The notes beneath the pieces are model-generated. The model was not told the origin of the DNA, made no database searches, and worked only from the letters and a program-made list of their open reading frames with translations. DNA of 64,000 bases from CAVPLM01 sp963713545 (GTDB lineage Bacteria > Actinomycetota > Thermoleophilia > RBG-16-64-13), in the NCBI GenBank assembly GCA_963713545.1, contig CAVQME010000011.1, positions 1 through 64,000 of the forward strand, in the 5' to 3' direction. Position 1 is the stretch's first letter, and each line of letters starts with the position of its first letter. Of the stretch, positions 8,716-16,681 are shown in pieces. The position numbers and the translations under genes were made by a program.

Positions 8716-9378
8716 CTAGAAGGGCAGCAACCCTCGCCGGGATAGCACAGGCGCGCCCAGGCGCACGGCGCCGACGGCTACGGCCGTTTTGAGTAGATCA
8801 CCGAGAAGGAAGGGTACTGCGCCCACCGCTGCGGCTTGGCTCAGACTGCTTCCCGTGAACAGGGAAAGCCAGGGCAGGCCGACGGCGTAGATGGCCAGCC
8901 CGGCCAGTAACGCTCCCATGGCCAGCACCGCGACGTCGCGAAACGACCTGGTGTGTCGGGAGATCGTGATCTGCTGGGTTAGCCCGCCACGGTCGGAGCG
9001 GTGCGACCTGATCCGTCGGGCGGCGAGGCCCATAAGGAAAGCCGCCGGTAGGAAGCCCACCAGATAGCCGCCGGTGGGTCCCGCCAGCACGGCCAGGCCC
9101 CCTAGGCCGCTGTGAAAGACAGGAGCGCCCATGGCGCCGGCGGCGAGGTAGGCAGCGACCGTCGACACGCCCAGCCTGGGGCCAAGAAGCCCCCCGACGA
9201 GAAGGACGGCCAGGGTCTGCATGGTGAGCGGAACAGGATAGAACGGCGCCGACAACCAAGCCCCCGCGGTCAGGACTCCCACGCCGGCTGCCACGAGACC
9301 GGCCGTCAGAAGCGCCCGCGTCGCCGCTTGGCCCCGCGCTGTGCGCTCGATGGCGCCGATGTGCAGATCACTATCCAT
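8716..9378 (-). CDS. bioY: biotin transporter BioY
   Basis: BioY is the substrate-binding membrane component of ECF-type biotin uptake. The 220-residue protein has five to six membrane helices and the family block FYPVPLTMQTLAVLL (about 46-60), followed by GPTGGYLVGFLPAA. An inserted hydrophilic loop (about 125-147) is longer than usual. The ATG at 9378 follows a good GGGAGGAG ribosome site and a likely promoter. No EcfA/EcfT genes are present in the window. birA lies 90 bp upstream on the same strand, which supports biotin as substrate. Confidence 0.9.
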   Translation of the reverse strand: MDSDLHIGAIERTARGQAATRALLTAGLVAAGVGVLTAGAWLSAPFYPVPLTMQTLAVLLVGGLLGPRLGVSTVAAYLAAGAMGAPVFHSGLGGLAVLAGPTGGYLVGFLPAAFLMGLAARRIRSHRSDRGGLTQQITISRHTRSFRDVAVLAMGALLAGLAIYAVGLPWLSLFTGSSLSQAAAVGAVPFLLGDLLKTAVAVGAVRLGAPVLSRRGLLPF

Positions 9379-9419
9379 GATCGCTCTCCTCCCGTTCCTC
9401 CCGTGGAGATCACATCCGC

Positions 9420-9449
9420 AGTCTACCCATCCGCCTTGTGAGCTGTCAA
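9420..9449 (-). promoter_or_regulatory. promoter of the bioY-uppP unit
   Basis: On the minus strand a perfect TTGACA -35 box (9444-9449) and TAGACT -10 box (9420-9425) are separated by 18 bp. Transcription would begin near 9413, about 35 nt before the bioY ATG. BirA, encoded just upstream, has a DNA-binding domain and is the obvious candidate regulator, although I see no classical BirA operator. Confidence 0.5.
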
Positions 9450-9468
9450 CATGGACCTGCCTGAGGGT

Positions 9469-10842
9469 TTACAGACCGGCTCGAGCCTCCGCACCCGACT
9501 TCGCGTGGCCCACGCTCGTCACGGTAACGTCGCCGGCGAATACCTCCACCACCTGGCCGGACGCCTGCCGTACCAGGAGCTGTCCCTCGGGCCCGAAACC
9601 TGCGGCTTCGCCGGCTACCGCAGGCTCGCGAGGACCCATCGTCTTGGTGATCTCCAAAGAGCGTCCGGCCAGGGCATCGCGCCGCCGTAGCTGCTCCAGG
9701 ACCTCGTTCTGGCTCACGGCCCCAGCCTCCAGTGCGGCCCAGCGGCCGCCCAACCGGTCGAGCAGGACCGCGAGCAGGGGCGCCCGGGATATTTCACGGC
9801 CCAGATGCTCCCGCAGCGAGACCGGGCGAGGCTTGGCCAGCCAGGTAGCCGCCTCCTCCGGCGAGGACGAGGCTATCAGCTCGGCCGAGGTACTGTTGAC
9901 GTTCAGACCGATACCCGCCACGACCCAGTGCAGCCGGTCGGCGTCCATGGACCCCTCGAGCAGGATGCCGCAGATCTTCTTGTCTCCAAGGAGCACGTCG
10001 TTGGGCCACTTCACCCCTACCCTGTCTCGCACGCCCGCAAGCGCCTCGAGGACCTCGGCCACCGCCAGCGCGGCGGTCAGCGAGAGCAGATGAGCCTGCG
10101 ATGGAGCGAGAGAAGGGCGCAGAAGTACTGAGAAGGTCAGATCCTGCCCTGGCAGGCTCGACCAGGTGCGATTCAGGCGGCCCCGCCCGCTCGTCTGCGC
10201 GTCGGTCACCGCGACCGCTCCCGAGGGCAGTGCGGCTGCCACCCGGCGGACTTGTGCTGCCGCGGCGCTCGCGGACTCCGTGGGGCCGGCTTGCGGCCCC
10301 GCGAGGTCCCCCCGCAGCCCCGTGAGGTCCCCCCGCACCGGGATGGTGTCGCCGCGAGACGTCGTGCGGACGGCCATCGCCTCCCGGAGCACGAGATTCG
10401 TGGACTCACACCGCTCCAGATACAGGTAAGGAAGGCCCGCAGGCGGCAGCTCGCTGGCCGGCGCCCCTTCCGGCCACGCCGAGCCCAGCAGGAACGGCAA
10501 CACCGCCTCAGCCGCGACTATATCGGTGAACGGACGCTCCAGACGGTAGCCGACGCCCCGGGACGAGGCGACTGCGAAACCCAGCGACTGTAAGTGATGG
10601 ACATGCTTCTGCACCGCAGACCGCGATACGCCCATTATCCCGGCCAATTCCTGGCCGGAGACAGTTGCCGCATCGGCCTCCGGGGCCTCCGATCGCAATG
10701 AGGCGGCCAGCCGGGCGGCCAGGCCGACCCGATGCCCCATCCCAGTCGAGAGAAGACCGCCGGCCACGGCGGCCTCAAGCCGGTCGTCCAGAAGCGCCAG
10801 GTCGAGGTCCAGGTTGACCCCCATCGGAGTGACAATGATCAC
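9469..10842 (-). CDS. birA: biotin-[acetyl-CoA-carboxylase] ligase with N-terminal HTH (BirA)
   Basis: BirA activates biotin to biotinyl-AMP and transfers it to carboxylase carrier proteins; forms with a winged helix also repress biotin genes. Here an HTH domain (about residues 60-105, SGQELAGIMGVSRSAVQKHV) precedes the ligase core. The core has the ATP/biotin loop GRGRLNRTW and KWPNDVLLGDKKICGILLE, and a C-terminal SH3-like domain. At 457 residues it is well above the usual 320, owing to a 50-residue N-terminal extension and a Gly/Ala/Arg-rich insertion at about 160-205. The start is GTG at 10842; the in-frame ATG six codons later is equally possible. Confidence 0.9.
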   Translation of the reverse strand: MIIVTPMGVNLDLDLALLDDRLEAAVAGGLLSTGMGHRVGLAARLAASLRSEAPEADAATVSGQELAGIMGVSRSAVQKHVHHLQSLGFAVASSRGVGYRLERPFTDIVAAEAVLPFLLGSAWPEGAPASELPPAGLPYLYLERCESTNLVLREAMAVRTTSRGDTIPVRGDLTGLRGDLAGPQAGPTESASAAAAQVRRVAAALPSGAVAVTDAQTSGRGRLNRTWSSLPGQDLTFSVLLRPSLAPSQAHLLSLTAALAVAEVLEALAGVRDRVGVKWPNDVLLGDKKICGILLEGSMDADRLHWVVAGIGLNVNSTSAELIASSSPEEAATWLAKPRPVSLREHLGREISRAPLLAVLLDRLGGRWAALEAGAVSQNEVLEQLRRRDALAGRSLEITKTMGPREPAVAGEAAGFGPEGQLLVRQASGQVVEVFAGDVTVTSVGHAKSGAEARAGL

Positions 10843-10985
10843 GGGTAGAGACTACCAGGATTCTGCCGGCCGCCGCAGAAGAGGTTTAGTCGAAGAGAAA
10901 CCTGGGGAATGCTCGGGAAACCTTTTAGAAGCCCGGTGCATCTGTTATCTTGTACCACCCCCCGAATTCAGGAGTCTGACCACTC

Positions 10986-12849
10986 GTGGAAGAGCAGAGA
11001 GTCAACCGAAGAGTCTCGCGCGGCCGCTGGCGACTGCCCGTCTTCATAACTGTCGGAGCCATCGTCGCCATCGTGGTACTGGCGATCGTCATCGACGCGG
11101 CCCTCTACTACAACAAAGTGCACGCCGGGGTCAGCGTCGCCGGACAGAGCCTGGGAGGCCTCACCCCCGACGAGGCCACGGCCGAACTGAACACGATGGT
11201 CGACAAAGCCCAGCAGAGCGGGATCGTCCTCACCAACGGCGACGAGACCTGGACCATCATGCCGGAAGAGGTCGGCACTGAGATGGACGTCGAAGGCGCC
11301 GTGGCCGCCGCCATGGCGGTGTCCCGCGAGGGTAACTTCTTCAGTGACCTAGGCAAGCGTCTCGACTTGTACTTCAACGATGTGGACCTTCCCCTCAACG
11401 GCTCGGTCGACAGCGCCATGCTGAACGAGGCTGTAGCCGACGTAGCTCGGGAGATCGACGTGGCTCCCGTCGACGCCGGCCTGGAGATCCAGGGCACCCG
11501 GATCAAGGTGATCGAGGACCAGACCGGCACCGCGGTCGACCAGGCCACCCTGGCCCAGCAACTCACAGACGTGCTGGTGACTCTGCACTCCACCGAGATG
11601 GCGATACCCACGACCGTGGTGGAGCCGGCGGTCACCGCTGAGGACAACGCGGAAGCGCAGAAGCAGGCCGAGACGATGATCGGCTCACCCATCGTGGTCA
11701 AGGATGGCGAGCAGAGCTGGAGCCTGTCGCCTGCGCAGATCGCCTCCTACATGGACTTCAAGTCGGAGATGAAGAACGGTGTGTCCACCTTGGTCCCGTA
11801 TCTGTCAGCCGAAGAGATGAACGCCTTCTTCGACCAGATCCAGGACAAAGTAGCGAAGGAGCCGGCCAACGCCACCTTCAAATCCGACGGCCAGAAGGCG
11901 TGGGTGGTCCCCGGTGTCTTGGGCCAGGCTTTGAATCGCGAGAAGACGGCGGAGGCTATCAGCGCCGCGTCCCTTGAAACCAGTGACCGCACCGCTGCAG
12001 TGGGCGCGGACACCACCGACCCCGAGTTGACCACGGAGGAAGCGGAGGCCAGGGGCATCACAGACCTGCTGGCCAGCTACACCACCCCGCCTTATGCCGG
12101 GAGCGGCAACCGGCAGGTGAACGTGCGCATCACCACCGAGTACGCCAGCAACGTCATGCTGGCCCCGGGCGACGTATACAACTTCGACAAACAGATCGGC
12201 CCCCGCACCGCCGCCCGCGGATACAAGTTGGCACCCGGCATCGTCGGTCCCGGTAAGCTAGAGGACGTGTTCGGTGGCGGCATCTGCCAGGTATCCACCA
12301 CGCTGTTCAACGCGGTCTTCTTCGCCGGCCTGGACGTGGTGGAGCGGCACAACCACTCCATCTACATCGACCACTACCCCAAGGGTAGGGACGCAACGGT
12401 CACCGGAGGCGGCAAGAACCTCCGCTTCAAGAACGACACGGCTCACTGGATCTGGATCCGCGGCACCTCCGACGGCATCACGACCACCTTCAACATCTAC
12501 GGCACCGACGAGGGTCGCAAAGTCATCGTACACCGTCAGCGACTTCTACAACGTGACCGGGCGCTCCACGGTCACCGTGAACAACCCGGCGCTGCCGACG
12601 GGCGTCACGAACGTGCTCACCGGCGGGCAATCGGGCAAGCAGCTCACGACCAAACGCGTAGTCAAGCTGCCCGACGGGACCGTGCTGCACAACGACAAGT
12701 TCATAAGCTACTTCCCAATGGTCCCCAGACAGGTCGAGGTAGGTACCGGCAGCACCACCACGACCACCACGGTGCCGTCGTCCACAACTACCACGACGGG
12801 CCCGCCCAGCTCGACCACCACTACCGGGCCACCCACCACCGAGTTCTAA
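10986..12849 (+). CDS. VanW family protein (apparent frameshift near the C-terminus)
   Basis: VanW-domain proteins are secreted or anchored wall proteins of unclear biochemistry. The GTG start (AGGAG site upstream) leads to a transmembrane helix at about 17-38. Two peptidoglycan-binding-like repeats follow (the first starts KVHAGVSVAGQSLGGL), then the VanW domain from about residue 370 with FDKQIGPRTAARGY and GGGICQVSTTLFNA. Near 12519-12525 the frame breaks: the expected continuation (SYTVSDFYNVTGRST) is one base out of register and runs to a Thr/Ser/Pro-rich tail ending at 12849. Skipping one base gives about 620 residues. The unshifted frame would run to 12869 with a low-complexity Arg-rich end that looks artefactual. 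Confidence 0.8.
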
Positions 12850-12872
12850 CCCGGTACGCACCTGCTTAGATC

Positions 12873-12906
12873 GGGGCGGCGGTCTTTTCGGGCCGCCGCC
12901 CCTTTT
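12873..12906 (+). terminator. rho-independent terminator after the VanW gene
   Basis: The stem GGGGCGGCGG (12873-12882) pairs perfectly with CCGCCGCCCC (12893-12902) around a 10-nt loop and is followed directly by TTTTCCTT. It starts 24 bp after the reconstructed VanW stop, which also supports 12849 as the real end of that gene. Confidence 0.75.
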
Positions 12907-13025
12907 CCTTCCTTCCGACAGGGCCTGGAAGCCCACCGATCGCCTCGGCCACCCCGGGAAAGAAACGCGTCTCGGGAGCCCTCATTCCTCAAGCCCGGCG
13001 GGCCGGGGACCGATATTCGAGATAT

Positions 13026-13622
13026 ATGGCGTACGCACCCAGACAAGCGCTCGAAGCGCGGCCGGCTCCTGACGAGATAAGGCGGCTTGCGTGTCAGGCC
13101 TCCCTGCAAGACACGGCTGCGTTCGGCGATCTCTACCGGCTGTTCTTCCCCCAGGTGCACCAGTTCGTTCTTTCTCGGGTCTCGGGGCGGGAGGAAGCCG
13201 AGGATCTGACCAACACCGTCTTCGAGAAGGCCCTTGCCGCAATGGGTCGATATGAGCCGTCACCGGCGCAGTTCTCCACCTGGCTTTACACCATCGCCCG
13301 GAACGCCGTGATCGACCACTATCGTAGACGACGCCTGCCGGTCCAGGATGGGGCGGAAGACGATCTACGCCGCTCTCCCGACCCCGCCGCCGATCCAGAG
13401 GCACTGGTCCTCGCGGACGAGCGCCGTCGCCGCCTTCACCAGGCCATCATGGAACTCACTGATGAGCAGCGGCAGGTGGTCGGCTGCCGCTTCTACTTCA
13501 ATCTGTCGATCCACGAGGTCGCCCAGGCTACCGGAAAGACGGAGGGAGCCGTAAAAGCCCTGCAATTCCGGGCATTGGAGCGTTTACACAGGAAGCTGGC
13601 TCCCGAGTGGAGCCTCAGCTAG
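13026..13622 (+). CDS. RNA polymerase sigma factor, sigma-70 family (ECF-like)
   Basis: The 198-residue protein has region 2 at about 25-95 (FGDLYRLFFPQVHQFVLSRV, AEDLTNTVFEKAL, FSTWLYTIARNAVIDHYRR). Region 4 at about 135-190 has a helix-turn-helix in SIHEVAQATGKTEGAVKAL. This is a group IV sigma factor. No anti-sigma gene is visible beside it: the VanW gene upstream is separated by a terminator and the downstream gene is convergent. No clear ribosome site precedes the ATG, so a leaderless mRNA is possible. Confidence 0.9.
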   Translation: MAYAPRQALEARPAPDEIRRLACQASLQDTAAFGDLYRLFFPQVHQFVLSRVSGREEAEDLTNTVFEKALAAMGRYEPSPAQFSTWLYTIARNAVIDHYRRRRLPVQDGAEDDLRRSPDPAADPEALVLADERRRRLHQAIMELTDEQRQVVGCRFYFNLSIHEVAQATGKTEGAVKALQFRALERLHRKLAPEWSLS

Positions 13623-13673
13623 AGAGGCCGGCCGGCGTCAACGGCTGAAGCCGCCGCCGATCGACCCGAACGA

Positions 13674-14222
13674 CTAGAGCGGCTTGTAGTAGGCGTCCCC
13701 CGCACAAGCGCGGCACAAAGCCTCTTCGCCCTGCAGCACCTCACGCCCGTCCTGCACCTTCTCGCCGCAGCGCGCGCATTCGACGGTGCGTAGTGGCCGT
13801 CCGGGCCTGTCCTCGGCCGGAATCTTCACCTCCACGGGAACACAGATGAAGAGCCGTTCGTCGGTCCAGTCGTTCCAGAAGACGAGGGGATCGTCCTCCC
13901 GGCCGGCGTGCGGCACCTCGGGACCGGGAGCCAACCTGACCGCTCGGCCCGAGGCGAGATCGACGAACGTGGCGGCCATCTTGCCGTAGTCCATCCACTT
14001 GAGTCGTCGCCGCCCCAGGGTGACGCCGGCCACCACGCCCACGGCATCACTGGCGCAACGGTCCATCTCCACGTAGACCACAAGGTCTCTAGAGGCGTGA
14101 GGATCATCGATGCCGAGAGCCCGGCACCCATACCGGGCCATGCGTACTCCCATGACCATGCCGTGGCAGAGATGCCCGTGGTAGGCGCGAGCGGCTGCGA
14201 GGTCTTCTTCAAGCGATCTCAT
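13674..14222 (-). CDS. FmdE family protein (formylmethanofuran dehydrogenase subunit E-like)
   Basis: FmdE-like proteins occur with molybdenum and tungsten oxidoreductases, and many carry a zinc ribbon; their exact role in bacteria is not settled. This 182-residue protein begins with the conserved HGHLCHGMVMGVRMA block (about 15-29), has the CASDAVGVVAGVTLGRR region, and ends with a zinc ribbon, two CxxC pairs (CARCGEK and CRACAG). I chose ATG 14222 because the conserved domain starts there; the longer frame adds non-conserved sequence. A ModE-like regulator and an AOR elsewhere in the window fit a Mo/W theme. Confidence 0.8.
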   Translation of the reverse strand: MRSLEEDLAAARAYHGHLCHGMVMGVRMARYGCRALGIDDPHASRDLVVYVEMDRCASDAVGVVAGVTLGRRRLKWMDYGKMAATFVDLASGRAVRLAPGPEVPHAGREDDPLVFWNDWTDERLFICVPVEVKIPAEDRPGRPLRTVECARCGEKVQDGREVLQGEEALCRACAGDAYYKPL

Positions 14223-14437
14223 GGACCGGTAACTCCGGGGTTTCCTTGGAACGAGCCGTAATCCGACACAGAGTATAACGGCAGAGCGATCGTGCATCAA
14301 GACAGAGGGCCGATCGGGTCCGGCCGCCGGGATCGGAATGGTATCTTGGACAATCGACGTACGTGGCGCCTCACGTGTGCGACTTTCAGCCACCGGGGCG
14401 CGCCGACCAAAGACAGACCTCGAACGGAGGCACGACG

Positions 14438-15463
14438 GTGAAGAAGATCGACTTCGAGACTCACTTCGCTACCCAGGGCTGGGTGGACGCGCTCTACAAC
14501 AATCCGGGCAATCCAAAGTTCGCCCACGATCCTGTGAGCAAGAACCGCCGTCTGTACTACTTCCCCGAGGGCGGCGAGCCGTTCGGGGACGTGCTCCTGG
14601 ACAAGCTCCTCAACATGGGTGAGCCGCGCGTCAAGGCGATGGACGAGGCCGGGGTCGATATCGCCGTGGTGTCGCTCACCGCCCCGGGGGTCGAGCGGTT
14701 CGAGACCGCTCAGGCCATTTACTTGGCCCAGGAGGCGAACAACATCCTGGCCGACGCGATCGACAAGTATCCCGACCGTTATAAGGGCTACGTCGCCCTG
14801 CCTGTGCAAGATGTGGACGCGGCCGTCAAGGAGTTGGAGCGCGGGGTCAAAGAACTAGGGATGATCGGTTGGAAGACGCACTGCAACTACGGCGATACCT
14901 ATTTGGATGACAAACGGTACTGGCCGATCCTGGCCAAGGCCGAGGAACTCGACGCGGCCATCTACCTGCATCCCACCGTCCCCAAGATCGCGGAGCTGCG
15001 GACGTACGGCATAGCGTTGTCTGGGCCGCCGTTCGGGTTCGGGGTCGAGACGGCCATGGTCATGCTCCGCCTGATCCTGAGCGGAGCTCTGGACGCGTTT
15101 CCCAGGCTGAAGATAGTCGTGGGGCACTACGGCGAGTTCCTGCCGTTCCTCATGCATCGCATCGACTGGGCCTACACGCGGCCGCACGTGATCTCCGACA
15201 TCGGAGCGACCCCGACCTTGAAGCGCAAGCCCAGCGACTACCTGAAGACCAACATGTGGGTCTCCACCAGCGGCAACTACCTGCCCGCGGCCTTCAAGTG
15301 CACCCGGGAGGCCCTGGGGATGGATCGGATCCTGCTCGGCACCGACCACCCGTACGACAGCATGGCCGAGTGCCAGGAGTTCCTGGACGGTCTGGGCCTG
15401 ACCGAAGAGGAAGAGCTGCTCCTTTACGAGAAGAACCCGGCCGCGCTGGGAGTCACCGTCTGA
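14438..15463 (+). CDS. amidohydrolase family protein (ACMSD/hydroxybenzoate decarboxylase-like)
   Basis: The 341-residue TIM-barrel protein belongs to the amidohydrolase-2 family, whose members include metal-dependent non-oxidative decarboxylases such as 2,3- and 2,6-dihydroxybenzoate, 5-carboxyvanillate and ACMS decarboxylases. Candidate metal or active-site residues are Glu7/His9 (FETHF), the His in YLHPT, the His in VVGHYGE and the Asp in LGTDHP. The start is GTG at 14438, 7 nt after a GGAGG site. The gene stands alone, between two minus-strand genes. An aromatic acid substrate is an inference from the family. Confidence 0.82.
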   Translation: MKKIDFETHFATQGWVDALYNNPGNPKFAHDPVSKNRRLYYFPEGGEPFGDVLLDKLLNMGEPRVKAMDEAGVDIAVVSLTAPGVERFETAQAIYLAQEANNILADAIDKYPDRYKGYVALPVQDVDAAVKELERGVKELGMIGWKTHCNYGDTYLDDKRYWPILAKAEELDAAIYLHPTVPKIAELRTYGIALSGPPFGFGVETAMVMLRLILSGALDAFPRLKIVVGHYGEFLPFLMHRIDWAYTRPHVISDIGATPTLKRKPSDYLKTNMWVSTSGNYLPAAFKCTREALGMDRILLGTDHPYDSMAECQEFLDGLGLTEEEELLLYEKNPAALGVTV

Positions 15464-15581
15464 CTCGGGGTCTGAGGCCCCGCCGACAGGCTCAGGCGAC
15501 TGCGCCCCGGGAACTCTGGGCGACGCGTCGGGAGATCCGACCGCTGCGACGCCACGCCGTGCCGGCCTCCGCCGGCCTGGG

Positions 15582-15962
15582 TCAAGCCTCGGGCGGAGGC
15601 TCTGTGGGCAGCTCTCCCGGCTCGGGGTCCACCCAGTCGGAGAAGTGCTGCTCGAAAACATCGTGCAAAGCCTCGTCGGCTGCGAGCGCCAGCGCGTTGT
15701 AGCGCCGGACCAAGTCCTGTGCCTGGGGAGTGAGGTGGGACCCGCCGCCGAGGCTGCCGCCAACGCTACGGTCGAGCAGGGCGAACCCCAGCCGCTGCTC
15801 CGCCGCATGCAGGATCCGCCAGGCCTTGTTGTAGGACATACCCAGCTCAGTCGCCGCTTTGCGGAGCGACCCCGTCCGCTCCACCCCGTCGAGCAGCCGG
15901 GCAGGGCCGTCTCCAAAGGCCCTGCCCCGGTACTCCAGCCAGATCTTGTATGCCAGGCGCAT
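15582..15962 (-). CDS. ModE-like winged-helix regulator (DNA-binding domain only)
   Basis: The 126-residue protein matches the LysR-like N-terminal domain of ModE, the molybdate-responsive repressor. It has the pattern DGVERTGSLRKAATELGMSYNKAW (about 25-48), then LLDRSVGGSLGGGSHLTPQAQDLVRRY. The C-terminal molybdate-binding Mop domains are absent, as in many short ModE-like proteins. It lies 17 bp after the zinc-ribbon gene on the same strand, so it may be the last gene of that run. Mo/W control of other genes here is possible but not shown. Confidence 0.85.
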   Translation of the reverse strand: MRLAYKIWLEYRGRAFGDGPARLLDGVERTGSLRKAATELGMSYNKAWRILHAAEQRLGFALLDRSVGGSLGGGSHLTPQAQDLVRRYNALALAADEALHDVFEQHFSDWVDPEPGELPTEPPPEA

Positions 15963-15979
15963 GACGAGAGCGCCTCGTC

Positions 15980-16663
15980 TCAGACCTGCGGGGAGGAGCC
16001 CGGTGTGGACCCCTCCGGTGATGGGATATCAGCCGGCGCCTGAGCCGGGCCACCTCCCGGCGAAGGCGACGTCATGTCTGCCGGCGGGGACGTGCCCGCC
16101 GGGGGCGGGCCGGGACCCGGCGCCACCGCTGCGCCCACGGGCGCAGCCGGTGGTGGCGTGGCGGCCGATGTCGCCGGGGAGAGATAGGTCTCGGTGCCGC
16201 AGTACGGGCAACGCACCAGTCCCTTTCCGGCCAGTTCCAGCCGTCCCCCGCAGTTCGGACAGCTGCCGTCTTTGATCTGAGCCGCCTCGGCCGACACCAG
16301 TTCGCCCCTATCCCAGTTGACGTATCCCCGGAACAAATCCTTGCCGATGAGGTCGTAGATATAGTCCCGAACCTGGTCGCGGGTCAGGTCACCTTCGATG
16401 GCCAGGTCGGCTACGCTCACCTTTCCCCTGGTCGTGACCGAATTGAGGATGGCCCGCTCCTTGTCCGCCTTGCTCTCGGCTTTGATCTCGCCTCGTGAGG
16501 ACATGAGGAGATAGATGCCCACAGCCAAGAACGGCAGGGAGAACAGGACGAAGCCCAGTGCCAACCCGGTAGCGCGCGAACCGCTGGCCAGACCGGCGGC
16601 CAGCCAGACGTCCACACCCAAGCTGACGACGATCAGCACGATCCCGATGATCCTGGTGCGCAT
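15980..16663 (-). CDS. membrane protein with winged-helix-like and zinc-ribbon domains
   Basis: This 227-residue protein of unknown function has two N-terminal membrane helices (about 5-26 and 32-54). A charged helical segment resembling a winged-helix domain follows (about 62-118, GKVSVADLAIEGDLTRDQVRDYIYDLIGK). A zinc ribbon is at about 134-157 (CPNCGGRLELAGKGLVRCPYCG), and a Pro/Ala/Gly-rich tail ends the protein. It is 18 bp downstream of the DUF2207 gene and shares the zinc-ribbon feature of that operon. The arrangement suggests a membrane-bound adaptor, but that is inference. Confidence 0.75.
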   Translation of the reverse strand: MRTRIIGIVLIVVSLGVDVWLAAGLASGSRATGLALGFVLFSLPFLAVGIYLLMSSRGEIKAESKADKERAILNSVTTRGKVSVADLAIEGDLTRDQVRDYIYDLIGKDLFRGYVNWDRGELVSAEAAQIKDGSCPNCGGRLELAGKGLVRCPYCGTETYLSPATSAATPPPAAPVGAAVAPGPGPPPAGTSPPADMTSPSPGGGPAQAPADIPSPEGSTPGSSPQV

Positions 16664-16681
16664 CGTATCCCTCCTGCTCGA

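Noticed and set aside
12529..12869. Arg/His-rich end of the unshifted VanW frame
   Set aside because: The other frame gives the expected VanW C-terminus and a typical Thr/Pro tail followed by a terminator, so this end is probably an artefact.
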